A program made the position numbers and the translations under genes. A stretch of DNA of 48,671 bases. Origin: Candidatus Latescibacterota bacterium. Lineage in GTDB: Bacteria > Latescibacterota > UBA2968. Shown here piece after piece: positions 33,612 through 42,866 of the stretch (position 1 is the stretch's first letter; every line of letters begins with the position of its first letter). The notes below the pieces were generated by a model. It did not search any database and had not been told where the DNA came from. It saw nothing but the letters and a program-made list of their open reading frames with translations. Location of the stretch: contig JAJEDY010000086.1 of NCBI GenBank assembly GCA_022821275.1, positions 1 to 48,671 on the forward strand. Direction: 5' to 3'.

Positions 33612-35882
33612 ATGGGGCGTTTGCAAATTCGATTGTCAGAGCATAACCGAGAGCATGTGGATAAAGATCCGGCGCTGACCGTAGATGGTTCTGGTCGGTT
33701 CTGGGTGGCATGGCACGGGTATAGGCCCAAAGAAGATAGGATTCTGGTGCGGTCTTTTAAAGGGCAGGAGCGAGGTCCTTTGCTACCGGTGAGCGAAGAG
33801 GTGGGGATCAATTTTCAGCCGCGGATTGCGTGCGGGGGCGATGAGGTATGGGTGGTGTGGTGCGCTGTGCGGGAGGGACGGTGGTGCGTGCTGGCCCGGT
33901 CGGTAGGCGAGATGGGCGAGGTGGTGCGACTGGCCGAGGCGGATGCGAGTCTGGCTTTCCCAAATGTGACTTCGGACAGTGAGGGCAGAATATGGGCAGT
34001 CTGGACTGCGTTGGTGGGTAGAAGGCGTCGGGTATTTGGGAGGTGTCTGGACGAGGATCGCTGGACTGAAGCCGTGGATCTGTCGCAGGGTGGAGGAGAT
34101 CACTATCGGCCCGTGCTGTGTGGTCATGCTGGGGGTGCCTGGGTGGCTTATCAGACGCTCCAGAATGGGAAATGCGATCTGTTTTTGAGGAAGTGGACAC
34201 CGGATGGGGTGGAACGACTGGGGAAGTTTTCGCTTACAGATGACTGGGAGTTGTTTCCGAGGTTGTGTTCCGACGGATCAGACGGGGTCTGGGCGACGTG
34301 GGCGGTCACGCGCGATGTGGTCCATCCCAAGGGATTTGTGGATCACAAAGTGGAGGCGATGGCTTCGCATTTTGACGGTCGATCCTGGACTCCCTATAGG
34401 GGACCGGATCGCACTATGCCCGAAGGGTATGTGGCTCATCTCTACGATGGATTGCTGGGGCGCGAGCATTATATGGGGTTTGTGGGGTGGCGGCGGCGGC
34501 CGCAGATTGTGCGGGAAACGGATGGGGATGTCTGGGTTCTCTATGAGCGCAAAGAGGACGAGTTGGTCAACCGGCACGGTCCGGATGCGCTGTTTTACGC
34601 TCGGCCCCTGACTGGGAGAAATCAGGGGCGGTCCTGCGAGGTGGATGGGCAGGTACACGCCTATACGGTGAACGGAGATTTACCGGTGGTGGATGGGAGG
34701 CTGCCGTTTGCCGCCCAGATTTCCGAGGGGCGATATTATGCGGATATCTGTACCGGGTATTTGCCGCTGGATCGGGCGCAGCCCGTGGAGGAACGCCCGG
34801 TCTCGGCATGGCGATCGTGGCGGCCGATCCGACTGCCCGAATCGCCTGTGTTTGATCGGCGACCCGAGATAGAGATGGGGGGAAAGACCTATAAACTTTA
34901 CTGGGGAGATCTCCATTGTCACGGCAATCTGTCGGGTGATGCAGAGGGCGAGATCGACGAGAATTACGCGTATGGGCGCTACAAAGCACGGCTGGATTTT
35001 ATGGCGGTGACGGATAATGATGCGCTTTACGATAATATTCTCACGCCATCAGAGCTCGAGTTGATTTTGGCGGAGGCCGATCACTTTAACGATCCGGGAC
35101 GGTTTGTAGCCGTCCCCGCCTATGAGCGCACCTATCGCAAGGAATCAGAGCGCGGACCGAATCATCGGATTATGCTATTTCCGGACGGAGAAGTGCCGCT
35201 GTATCATTTTACCGAGTCCGATGCGGATACACTGGAGAAGTGGGTGGCTGCGATGGAAGAGACACAGGCTTTCACATTTCCGCACCATCCCACCTGGTGG
35301 GTGATTCCGAGCAGTCGGCTCGGGGGCGTGGAATTGTGTTCGTGCTGGGATATTTACATTCACATGCGGGATACGATTCCAGAGGCTCTGCGGCAGGGCT
35401 ATCGCCTGGCGTTTATGGGGAATAGCGATTCCCATCGGATTGTGCCCGGAATGGGCGGTGCTCTGACGGGTGTGTGGGCAGAGGCTCTGACCCGGGAGGC
35501 GCTGTTTGAAGCCCTGTGGGCACGGCGGTGTTTTGCCACCAGCGGTGCTCGTGTTATGCTGGATATGCGGGTGAACGATATGCCCATGGGATCGGAGATG
35601 ATGGTGGCTGGCCAGGTACACTTAATCTGCAGGGTGCAGGCGTCCCGAATGGTGCAGGAGGTCGCGCTGTTCAGGGATGGAGAGCAGGTGCTGGCGCAAT
35701 GGGTTGGAAAAAAACAGGCCGTTTTGAGGTTTGAGGATGAGCCAGATGTTGGAGAACATTTTTATTTTGTAGAGGTTAGACTAAAGCCGCTTCGCCGGGT
35801 GCCGATGGGCGGGCGTTGTGGAAATTTGCAGGTGGCGCAGGGCGATTTTGCATGGTCGAGTCCAATCTGGATTAAAAGGTAG
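33612..35882 (+). CDS. Propeller-PHP (DUF3604-like) metal-dependent hydrolase
   Basis: The 756-residue protein has two parts. Residues 1-330 contain repeated strands with WVAWHG, VWVVWCA, IWAVWTA, AWVAYQT and VWATWAV, as in a beta-propeller. From about residue 430 comes a PHP-type phosphoesterase domain: GDLHCHGNLSGDAEG (His-x-His metal site), AVTDNDALYD, TFPHHPTWW near 555 and GNSDSHR near 602. A C-terminal beta domain follows. Such DUF3604-like proteins bind metals and probably hydrolyse phosphate or other esters. No signal peptide is visible although propellers often bind glycans. ATG 33612 follows AAGAGGA. It diverges from the Gfo/Idh/MocA gene across a 125-base gap. Confidence 0.8.
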   Translation: MGRLQIRLSEHNREHVDKDPALTVDGSGRFWVAWHGYRPKEDRILVRSFKGQERGPLLPVSEEVGINFQPRIACGGDEVWVVWCAVREGRWCVLARSVGEMGEVVRLAEADASLAFPNVTSDSEGRIWAVWTALVGRRRRVFGRCLDEDRWTEAVDLSQGGGDHYRPVLCGHAGGAWVAYQTLQNGKCDLFLRKWTPDGVERLGKFSLTDDWELFPRLCSDGSDGVWATWAVTRDVVHPKGFVDHKVEAMASHFDGRSWTPYRGPDRTMPEGYVAHLYDGLLGREHYMGFVGWRRRPQIVRETDGDVWVLYERKEDELVNRHGPDALFYARPLTGRNQGRSCEVDGQVHAYTVNGDLPVVDGRLPFAAQISEGRYYADICTGYLPLDRAQPVEERPVSAWRSWRPIRLPESPVFDRRPEIEMGGKTYKLYWGDLHCHGNLSGDAEGEIDENYAYGRYKARLDFMAVTDNDALYDNILTPSELELILAEADHFNDPGRFVAVPAYERTYRKESERGPNHRIMLFPDGEVPLYHFTESDADTLEKWVAAMEETQAFTFPHHPTWWVIPSSRLGGVELCSCWDIYIHMRDTIPEALRQGYRLAFMGNSDSHRIVPGMGGALTGVWAEALTREALFEALWARRCFATSGARVMLDMRVNDMPMGSEMMVAGQVHLICRVQASRMVQEVALFRDGEQVLAQWVGKKQAVLRFEDEPDVGEHFYFVEVRLKPLRRVPMGGRCGNLQVAQGDFAWSSPIWIKR

Positions 35883-35888
35883 GTTTTT

Positions 35889-36665
35889 ATGACTCTCAGG
35901 CCCGATCAAATCCGGGATTACCACGCAGACGGTTTTACCATTGTAGAGAGACTCATTCCGCCGGGGCTTCTCAAAGAGATCGCCGAACACCTGGATCGCG
36001 CTGCGCTCGGGCAACTCGATTCTGGGATTGCCGTGCAGGTCGAACCCGAGGTCCAGCGTCTGGGTATTCGTCCCGATAATCCCCTGAACCGCATCCGCAA
36101 AGTCAGCCGCGTCGTCCGGCACGATTCTTTCTTTCGGTCTGTGGCTACCTGTGAACCCATTCTGTCGTGTATGCGGGATATTCTGGGCGATAACTTGCGC
36201 TTTTTCGGCGACGAAGCCCAGCTCAAACCCGCTTTCTATGGGTCTGCTCATGCCTGGCACCAGGACGCGCCCTATTTTTATTCCATACCACTTCCGGTTG
36301 CCACTATCTGGATCGCTGTAGATGATGCTACTCCTGAAAACGGTTGTCTTCAAGTTGTGCCCGGCTTGCACCGGCAGGGCATTTTGAAACGCCCCAATTC
36401 GGACCAACCCTGGTTTGACGAGGGGGAATTCGATACCACCGATGCGGTGCCCGTTGTTCTGAATGCCGGCGATGTCCTCTTTTTTCACCTGTGCCTGCCC
36501 CACGGCTCCGATCCCAATACGTCTTCTGACCGGCGTCGTTCCCTGATCTACCGCTATATCAACGTGGATCGCATTACTCCGGATATGATTCCGCTTGTGG
36601 ATCGCCACGGATGTCTCTCAAACGCGCCCGATAGCCATCCCATTTTCAGGATGGCGATTCCGTAA
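35889..36665 (+). CDS. Phytanoyl-CoA dioxygenase family protein (canonical motif)
   Basis: This 258-residue member has textbook motifs: IRDYHADGFTIVERLIPP at the start, AWHQDAPYF (His-x-Asp, near residue 123), ENGCLQVVPGLHRQG, then FHLCLPHGSDPN with the distal His near 205 and the following RRRSLIYRY, whose Arg binds 2-oxoglutarate. Of the PhyH genes here it is most like human PHYH and ectoine hydroxylase. It begins six bases after the PHP gene stop, so it is probably co-transcribed, though the ribosome site (AGGT) is weak. The substrate is unknown. Confidence 0.92.
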   Translation: MTLRPDQIRDYHADGFTIVERLIPPGLLKEIAEHLDRAALGQLDSGIAVQVEPEVQRLGIRPDNPLNRIRKVSRVVRHDSFFRSVATCEPILSCMRDILGDNLRFFGDEAQLKPAFYGSAHAWHQDAPYFYSIPLPVATIWIAVDDATPENGCLQVVPGLHRQGILKRPNSDQPWFDEGEFDTTDAVPVVLNAGDVLFFHLCLPHGSDPNTSSDRRRSLIYRYINVDRITPDMIPLVDRHGCLSNAPDSHPIFRMAIP

Positions 36666-36725
36666 ACGGCGATCGCTGCTATACATCACAGACCAACCTC
36701 TATACACGAAAAATAGGAGAGGGTT

Positions 36726-37541
36726 ATGATATCAGAAATGCGTCAGCATTTTGAAGAACACGGTTGGGTGCGACTGGAGGGTGTATTGGATGCAAAAAAA
36801 ATAAACGCTTATAAGTCCACGTTAGATCGCATCGCGTCTGGTATTTGGTCGCTGACGGGTAATGATGTAACGACTACTCGAATAGATACCCTCATCCTTC
36901 GAGATGATTCTTTTATCGAGTTCATCAAAATTCCCTGCATCCTGGAAGCTTACACCGAGATCGGCGGCATTGCAGCCACACTCAAGAATTCCTGGGCTTT
37001 TATCAAGCGACCCGCTGATTTTCGTCATAACGCTGAAGAGGTGCAAAGATACAAGCAAGACATGAGCTACAGGAAGGGCTGGCATCGAGGCAGTACGCCA
37101 AAATGGGGGATGTACGGAGACGAGTGCCACCCGGGAATGCACCATTTCCCTTACCTGAATTTCTTTGTGTACCTGACGGATGTAGGACCTGGTGATGGCG
37201 GAACCTGGGCTATGGATAAGTCCCATAAGGTTCACGGTGACTACGCGGAAGTGAGTAAGTCCTGTGAGCCTATCGAGGCCACTTGCAGAGCTGGAGACGC
37301 CTTCCTGTTTACGGAATCGCTGATGCATTCGGCACCCCATATCCTGACCGATAATACGCGGTATTCGATGACATATACATTCATTCCGCCCTTCTACTGC
37401 AATATGCGGCATTACGAGGTGCCCGAATGGTTTCTCCAGAATATACGGAATGACGATCTCCGGGGCGTTTTAGGCGAGTGGCGAGGTAAGCTCGACCAGT
37501 GCTATCGGGGGCCGTACACGTACAATTTCGAGGATGTATAA
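36726..37541 (+). CDS. Phytanoyl-CoA dioxygenase family protein (divergent)
   Basis: The 271-residue protein starts MRQHFEEHGWVRLEGVLDA and carries YLTDVGPGDGGTWAMDKSHK and FTESLMHSAPHILTDNTRYS, giving the distal His and the Arg. The first iron motif is not His-x-Asp; candidates are GWHRGSTPKWG and the His-rich ECHPGMHHFPYLN around residues 118-145. It is therefore either a variant site or an inactive enzyme. AGGAGAG precedes ATG. It lies between the canonical PhyH gene and an esterase on the same strand. Confidence 0.8.
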   Translation: MISEMRQHFEEHGWVRLEGVLDAKKINAYKSTLDRIASGIWSLTGNDVTTTRIDTLILRDDSFIEFIKIPCILEAYTEIGGIAATLKNSWAFIKRPADFRHNAEEVQRYKQDMSYRKGWHRGSTPKWGMYGDECHPGMHHFPYLNFFVYLTDVGPGDGGTWAMDKSHKVHGDYAEVSKSCEPIEATCRAGDAFLFTESLMHSAPHILTDNTRYSMTYTFIPPFYCNMRHYEVPEWFLQNIRNDDLRGVLGEWRGKLDQCYRGPYTYNFEDV

Positions 37542-37563
37542 CTAAAATTTTCAAGGAGAAACA

Positions 37564-38421
37564 ATGGACAAACCTACTTTTCGAGATGTGGCTTATGGGG
37601 ATCACGAGCGGGATGTGGTGGATCTGTATCAAGCGGATTCGAAAGATCCGGCACCGGTGTATGTGTATATTCACGGCGGGGGATTTCGGGGTGGGGACAA
37701 AGCAAGTATTTCGCAGGTGTTGCTGGAAGGATGCCATGAGGCGGGTATTTCTGTGGCGGCGATCAATTATCCACTTTCGGGAACGGACCGGTATCCGGCG
37801 GCGATGGAGCACAGCCAGCGGGCAATTCAGTTTATCCGCTGGAAGGCAGGAGAGTGGAATTTGGACACTTCCCGGGTGGCGGCCGGAGGGGGATCTGCTG
37901 GGGCCGGGATATCGATGTGGATCGGGTTTCGCGGGGAAGAAGCAGAGCCGGAAAGCGAAGATCCGGTGGCCCAACAATCCACGCGGCTGACGTGCGTGGC
38001 GTCGTGGCAGGGGCAGTGTTCGTACGATCCGCATTTTATCCGGACGATTATTTCGGGACCGGCGTATGCACACGAGGCACTGCAACTATTTTTTGGATTT
38101 TCGCCTGAGGAATTCGATAAGCCGGAGGCACGGGCGATGTTTAAAGCAGCTTCGGCAATCAATTATGTGTCTAAAAATGCGCCGCCTGTGATGTTGTGGT
38201 ACACCACGCCAAATTTGCCAATGGACCCCGAGCCAGATGCGGGTCAGGGAATCCACCATCCGATATTCGGGCTGGTGCTGAAGGAGAAGATGGATGCGCT
38301 GGGTGTGGAATGCGTGGTGCGGATGCGAGAGGATGTGTTAGAGGAGGATCAAGGGGCGATTCAAGTGCGGTTTTACAGGGAGACAGTTGAGTTTTTGAAG
38401 CGGCAGTTTGGATTGGGTTGA
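37564..38421 (+). CDS. Alpha/beta hydrolase (HSL-type carboxylesterase)
   Basis: This 285-residue esterase of the hormone-sensitive-lipase type has the oxyanion motif YIHGGGFRGG (near residue 36) and the nucleophile elbow AGGGSAGAG with Ser near 110, where GGSAG replaces the usual GDSAG. The acid and base residues probably lie in the C-terminal third (DPEPDAGQGIHHP region). No signal peptide is seen. AAGGAG precedes ATG, 22 bases after the PhyH gene. It probably cleaves short-chain esters released from the compound handled by this cluster. Confidence 0.85.
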   Translation: MDKPTFRDVAYGDHERDVVDLYQADSKDPAPVYVYIHGGGFRGGDKASISQVLLEGCHEAGISVAAINYPLSGTDRYPAAMEHSQRAIQFIRWKAGEWNLDTSRVAAGGGSAGAGISMWIGFRGEEAEPESEDPVAQQSTRLTCVASWQGQCSYDPHFIRTIISGPAYAHEALQLFFGFSPEEFDKPEARAMFKAASAINYVSKNAPPVMLWYTTPNLPMDPEPDAGQGIHHPIFGLVLKEKMDALGVECVVRMREDVLEEDQGAIQVRFYRETVEFLKRQFGLG

Positions 38422-38443
38422 ATGACCACTAAAGGAGTGTTCT

Positions 38444-39712
38444 ATGATTACCGCAGGAGCTGCATGTCTGGATATTACACCGCCGCTGGGTACGATGATT
38501 CCGGGATCGTTTGAGGATCGGTTTGCAGAGAAGGTGCGCGATCCATTGCATGTGCGCAGTTTTGTGGTGGAACGAGAAGGGGAAGGCGTGGCGATTGTGG
38601 TGTGCGATTTGATCGGGGTGAAGCGAGATTATCTGGACCGCGCGAAGGAAAGGATCGCTGTGGAGACGGAACTGAGTGCGGAACGGGTTTTGATTTGTTG
38701 CACGCATACGCACACGGGGGCGGTCACGGGCGATGATGCTTATACGGCGTTTTTGATTGATCGGATTGCCGATGCCGTGAGGCTGGCGTGGCAGGACCGA
38801 AAGCCAGCACTGGTGGGATTTGGGCAGACGTTGGAGGACCGCGTGGTTTTTAACCGCCGCTATCGCATGAGAGATGGATCGGTGCGCACGAACCCGGGGG
38901 TGGGCAATCCCGATGTGGTGGCGCCAATGGGACCGATTGATCCGGAGATTGGCGTGGTGTGTTTGCAGGGGGTTGATGGGAGGGCGATTGGTTTGCTGGC
39001 CAATTACGCGCTGCATTATATCGGTATGCCCGAATCCACGTATTCGATCTCTGCGGATTATTTTGGAATTTTTTCAACGCTGATTCAGCGGATGCGGAAT
39101 GCCTCTTTTGTCGCGGCGCTTTCAAATGGCGCGTGTGGAGATATCAATAATATAGATGTGCTGGGGGATAGGCGTCCTGTGAAAGACCGTTCTCTGCATG
39201 CAGAACGCGTGGCAGGGCTGATTGCAGCGGGTGTCCTGTGGGTGTGGAATGAGATGGATTTTGCAGCCGATGTGTCTCTTGGAGCGGCGATGCAAGAGGT
39301 GGTTCTGGCGCGCAAGCCAGCACCTTCGGAGGCCGATATAGCGCGGGTGAGGGAGATTGAGGACATGGCGCGTCCCACGATGGCCGAGCGCGCTTTTGTG
39401 CGGCGAATAACCAGGCGCATGGCCGATGTGCCGGATCAGGTGCGGACATGGGTGCAGGCACTTCGCATTGGGGATCTGGGGATTGCGGCTGTGCCGGGGG
39501 AGTTGCTGGTGGGGTTGGGATTGGATTTGAAAGCTCGGTCTCCGTTTTCGCAGACGATAGTGATCGAGTTAGCCAATGATTCGGTGGGTTATTTGCCGAC
39601 GAGGCAGTCTTATGAAGAAGGGGGATATGAGCCGGAGGCGAGCGTCTTTGCGCCGGGCTGTGGCGAGCAGATTGTCGATGCGGCTTTGGGATTGCTGGAG
39701 CAATTGCGATGA
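38444..39712 (+). CDS. Neutral/alkaline ceramidase-like amidohydrolase
   Basis: The 422-residue protein resembles the N-terminal domain of neutral/alkaline non-lysosomal ceramidase: AGAACLDITPPLGTMIPG at the start, then CCTHTHTGAVTG near residue 86 (zinc-binding histidines), LANYALHYIGM and FVAALSNGACGDINN. True ceramidases are about 600-700 residues with an extra C-terminal domain and a signal peptide, both absent here, so it is a short cytoplasmic relative whose substrate may be another amide or ester. AAAGGAG precedes ATG. Its stop overlaps the start of the second DUF6785 gene by four bases, so it is tied to a transporter. Confidence 0.82.
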   Translation: MITAGAACLDITPPLGTMIPGSFEDRFAEKVRDPLHVRSFVVEREGEGVAIVVCDLIGVKRDYLDRAKERIAVETELSAERVLICCTHTHTGAVTGDDAYTAFLIDRIADAVRLAWQDRKPALVGFGQTLEDRVVFNRRYRMRDGSVRTNPGVGNPDVVAPMGPIDPEIGVVCLQGVDGRAIGLLANYALHYIGMPESTYSISADYFGIFSTLIQRMRNASFVAALSNGACGDINNIDVLGDRRPVKDRSLHAERVAGLIAAGVLWVWNEMDFAADVSLGAAMQEVVLARKPAPSEADIARVREIEDMARPTMAERAFVRRITRRMADVPDQVRTWVQALRIGDLGIAAVPGELLVGLGLDLKARSPFSQTIVIELANDSVGYLPTRQSYEEGGYEPEASVFAPGCGEQIVDAALGLLEQLR

Positions 39713-41682
39713 CGGAAAGGGTCGCTACCGATGAAAAGCAGGGGGTGGAAGAACGGGCCGGAGATCTCCGCGAACGGGTGACGGGGCGCGCGCTGGTGAT
39801 TGGTGTGCTCACGATTGTGGGGATGGCGCTTTTCATGTCCTATTTCGGGCGGAATCTGGTGAAGAATTATATGCCCGTAGCAGTGGCACTGCCGTTTGTG
39901 GTGTGGCTGGGGATCAATACGGTGTTGAAGCTGTTTGCGCGGGGATGGGCACTGTCCCGGATGGAGATGTTGACGGTGTTTTTCATGGTGTGGCTGGTGG
40001 GGAATTTGCCGGGTATTGGGTGGGCGATGTATATGGTGACCGATATTGCGGCTCCGGCTCACTATGCCTCGCCTGAGAACCGGATGCGAGAGGTGGTGAT
40101 GCCCTATTTCCCGCGCTGGCTGTTTCCAGAGGAATCGGAGGTGGTGATCGGGCAGTTGTTTACCGGGGTGGAGGTGGATGGGGCTATCCCGTGGCTGGCC
40201 TGGGTACGGCCGCTGTTCTGGTGGTTGATGGCGTGTTTGTCGCTGGTTGGGGCGGGTTTTTTTTCGAGTGTAATTTTTTACAAACAGTGGCACGAGAAGG
40301 AGCGGCTGGTCTTTCCGATGGCGACGTTTCCGATGGATATGCTCAGGCAGTCCGCGGGCAGTCGGGTGCCGGATGTGTTTAAGAACAAGGTGTTCTGGAT
40401 TGGGTTCGGTTTTGTGGCGGGGGTTATTGGCTGGAATATCATCGGGTATTTCGCTCTCAGCTTGCCGCCTATTACCCTGTTTTATTCGACGGCGTACAAA
40501 GCCGTTCCCCTGGGACATCATTTTCCGGATTATTTTTTGCGGGTGCAGCCGATGATTATGGGGCTGGCGTATTTGTGTCCGCTGGATATTCTGTTCAGTT
40601 TCTGGTTTTACGATTTTGTGAATATTTTGAAAAAGGGTTTGCTGAACCGCACGGGGTTTACGGTGGGTTTGCCCGGGCAACCGGCGATGGGCGGCGAGAT
40701 CGCGATGCTGGAATCGCACGGGGCACTGGTTTTTCTGGTGGGATGGTCGGTGTGGGTCGCCAGAGGGCATTTGCGGGAGACGCTGCATAAAGCGTTTGAA
40801 AGGGGGCGCGAGGGTGATGACGGGACGCCGGTTTCTTATCGCACGGCGTGGTTGGGGTTGTTGTCTTCGGCGGTGTTTCTGGGCGGGTGGATGGTATCTG
40901 CCGGAATGCGGGTTCCCGTGATGCTGGTGCAGTTGCTGTTGCTGTTTATCTGTTTTTTTGGGATTACCAAATACGCGGCGACTACGGGATTTATTTTTTT
41001 GTCTCCTGCGGGTGGGAAGGGAGCCGAGGTGCTCCTATCGCTGGGCGGAACGTCGAATCTGCCACCTGCGACACAGACGTCTATCTGGCTGGTGAATAGC
41101 AACGCGCTTTGCGGCGTGCCGATTCGGATTACGTGTATTCCGTCGGTGACGCATTTTTTTCGAATGTTGGGCGATCACCTGCGGCGGCATCCGCTGATCT
41201 GGGGCTGTATCCCGGTGGCGTTTGTGACGGGTTTTGTGGCTTCTGTGGGCGCACAGCTTTACCGATGTTATACCGAGGGCGGTCTGAATGGGCACATGGC
41301 GCTATGGGACTGGGGTGTGTTGATGGGCAGGGTGTCGCTAATTGAGGGAAGCAAGCTGACGGTGTTCGATCCGCAGAAGTTGGGGGTGTGGTTTTTTGGA
41401 TTTGCAGAGGCAGGGATGCTGACTTATTTGAAGGCGCGGGTGTCCTGGTGGCCGTTTCACCCAGCGGCGATTGCTTTGCCCGTGGGACGATACGGGTTTT
41501 GTTTGCTAATTGTGTGGTTGATGAAGACTTTTGTCATCCAGTTTGGGGGCGTGAGTCTTTACCGGCGGTCGTTGCCGTTTTGGTACGGGGCGATTGTGGG
41601 GTATTTGTTCGGGATTGGGGTCTCCAAGGTGGTGGATATAATCTGGTTCCCCGATGCGGGGCATGGGGTGCATGGGTGGTGA
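39709..41682 (+). CDS. DUF6785-type multi-spanning membrane protein (second copy)
   Basis: This 657-residue polytopic protein is paralogous to the one at 9255. Shared blocks include WALSRMEMLTVF, APAHYASPENRM, AIPWLAWVRPLFWW, ERLVFPMATFPM and the C-terminal WWPFHPAAIALPVG, followed by VSLYRRSLPFWYG, which parallels IGLYRQSLPLFMG of the first copy. Unlike that copy it has a hydrophilic 25-residue N-terminus. It begins in an ATGA overlap with the ceramidase-like gene. Transport of the substrate or product of that hydrolase is a reasonable guess. Confidence 0.8.
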   Translation: MTERVATDEKQGVEERAGDLRERVTGRALVIGVLTIVGMALFMSYFGRNLVKNYMPVAVALPFVVWLGINTVLKLFARGWALSRMEMLTVFFMVWLVGNLPGIGWAMYMVTDIAAPAHYASPENRMREVVMPYFPRWLFPEESEVVIGQLFTGVEVDGAIPWLAWVRPLFWWLMACLSLVGAGFFSSVIFYKQWHEKERLVFPMATFPMDMLRQSAGSRVPDVFKNKVFWIGFGFVAGVIGWNIIGYFALSLPPITLFYSTAYKAVPLGHHFPDYFLRVQPMIMGLAYLCPLDILFSFWFYDFVNILKKGLLNRTGFTVGLPGQPAMGGEIAMLESHGALVFLVGWSVWVARGHLRETLHKAFERGREGDDGTPVSYRTAWLGLLSSAVFLGGWMVSAGMRVPVMLVQLLLLFICFFGITKYAATTGFIFLSPAGGKGAEVLLSLGGTSNLPPATQTSIWLVNSNALCGVPIRITCIPSVTHFFRMLGDHLRRHPLIWGCIPVAFVTGFVASVGAQLYRCYTEGGLNGHMALWDWGVLMGRVSLIEGSKLTVFDPQKLGVWFFGFAEAGMLTYLKARVSWWPFHPAAIALPVGRYGFCLLIVWLMKTFVIQFGGVSLYRRSLPFWYGAIVGYLFGIGVSKVVDIIWFPDAGHGVHGW

Positions 41683-41695
41683 GGGTTTTGAAGGG

Positions 41696-42757
41696 TTATA
41701 AAAGACTATCTAAGAACTCCTGTGGGATTTTTGCACCATAGACTTGGGGGTGGCCGCTGCGGGTGGAGGTGTAGATGAGCCACGCATTGTCAGAGGTCAT
41801 GTAGGGATGGGTGTGCGACCACTGGTTGCTGTCGTGTTCGGTGTGGCTGAGGACGAGGCATTCGTGACGACCCGATTCGAGAGAACCGATGTGGATGGGG
41901 ATATTTTCTTCCTGGGTGGCGTCTCCGATCCAGTAACGACCACAGCGGGAGACGCTGACGTGGCCGAAGCGGTGGGGAGTTTTGCTGGCCAGATTTGGGG
42001 CATTGTCGCGTAAGCCAGCAGTCCAGATATTGCCTTCGCTGTCTTCGTCTTGCCCTGTGGAGATGAAGATGTGGTCGGTTGTGCCGATCCACGCTTCGTG
42101 GCCGGTAGGTCGCGGTGTGTGTGGGCGATCGACGGGAAACCAGGTGATGCCTTCGCGGTCGGGTTCAAGGGCGCCGAGGTGGACGAATTTGACGTCGGGC
42201 ATTTTGTTGGCCTGAATGAGGATGCGGTTGTTGCCGTCGAGGGAGAATTGTTCGTGTTTGAAGTGGTAGTCGTCCCGCTGGGCAAGGGTGCCGCATTTCC
42301 CGGTTGAGAGGTCTGTACACCAGACTTTGCTCGATCCGCCTTCGGGGTGGACACTGGCAGCGTAGTAACGCCCGTCCTGGGAAGTGGTGCCATAGCTGAA
42401 TCGGCCCTCTTCGGTCGGCAAAACTGTGATGTCTTCTTTTTCGAGGGTCTGATAGTTGCAGCGTTTGAGCACGAGCGCGTCCTCGTCTTGTTGCTGGTAG
42501 TAGAGGTGTTCGCCCCAGGCGTGGAAGGCGGGGAAACGGGGTGCTTCGACGAGTACGGTGTGGAGACTGCCGTCTGTGAGGTCGAGGAAGGACAGGCCGC
42601 CGTCCTGGTCGTTTTGGGGATAATATCGGATTGTGACGCGGCTTCCATCAGCCGAGGAATAGGGCTGTTCGCCATAGATGTTGTCGGCGGGGCGGGGATC
42701 GTCGATGAGCTGGTAGATTTCAGCGCCGGAGTTGGGATCGGTTTCGACGAGTTTCAT
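41696..42757 (-). CDS. Oligogalacturonate lyase-like beta-propeller protein
   Basis: This 353-residue protein has TolB/WD-like repeats (for example GTTSQDGRYYAASVHPEGG and HVSVSRCGRYWIGD) and the conserved GHEAWIG and HTHPYMTSDNAWLIYTSTRSGHPQVYG blocks of the oligogalacturonate lyase family (PF14583). That family degrades unsaturated pectin fragments in the cytoplasm with a Mn2+-binding His-rich site. It lacks a signal peptide and is slightly shorter than the characterised lyases (about 385). AGGAGA precedes ATG. It faces the DUF6785 gene tail-to-tail with 13 bases between and diverges from the transglutaminase-like gene. Confidence 0.8.
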   Translation of the reverse strand: MKLVETDPNSGAEIYQLIDDPRPADNIYGEQPYSSADGSRVTIRYYPQNDQDGGLSFLDLTDGSLHTVLVEAPRFPAFHAWGEHLYYQQQDEDALVLKRCNYQTLEKEDITVLPTEEGRFSYGTTSQDGRYYAASVHPEGGSSKVWCTDLSTGKCGTLAQRDDYHFKHEQFSLDGNNRILIQANKMPDVKFVHLGALEPDREGITWFPVDRPHTPRPTGHEAWIGTTDHIFISTGQDEDSEGNIWTAGLRDNAPNLASKTPHRFGHVSVSRCGRYWIGDATQEENIPIHIGSLESGRHECLVLSHTEHDSNQWSHTHPYMTSDNAWLIYTSTRSGHPQVYGAKIPQEFLDSLL

Positions 42758-42866
42758 GGCTTGTCTCCTGAGACTGGGAGGTTAGAGGATAGATTTAAGG
42801 AAATATAACATGCCTGTGGATGACCTATCAAGCGTTTTTCCGCTTTGATCGGAGGGAGGATCAGAG

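Noticed and set aside
39610-40788. A 392-codon reverse-strand frame rich in His, Pro, Arg and Gln
   Set aside because: Its composition is that expected from the complement of a G-rich membrane-protein gene; the DUF6785 gene explains the region.
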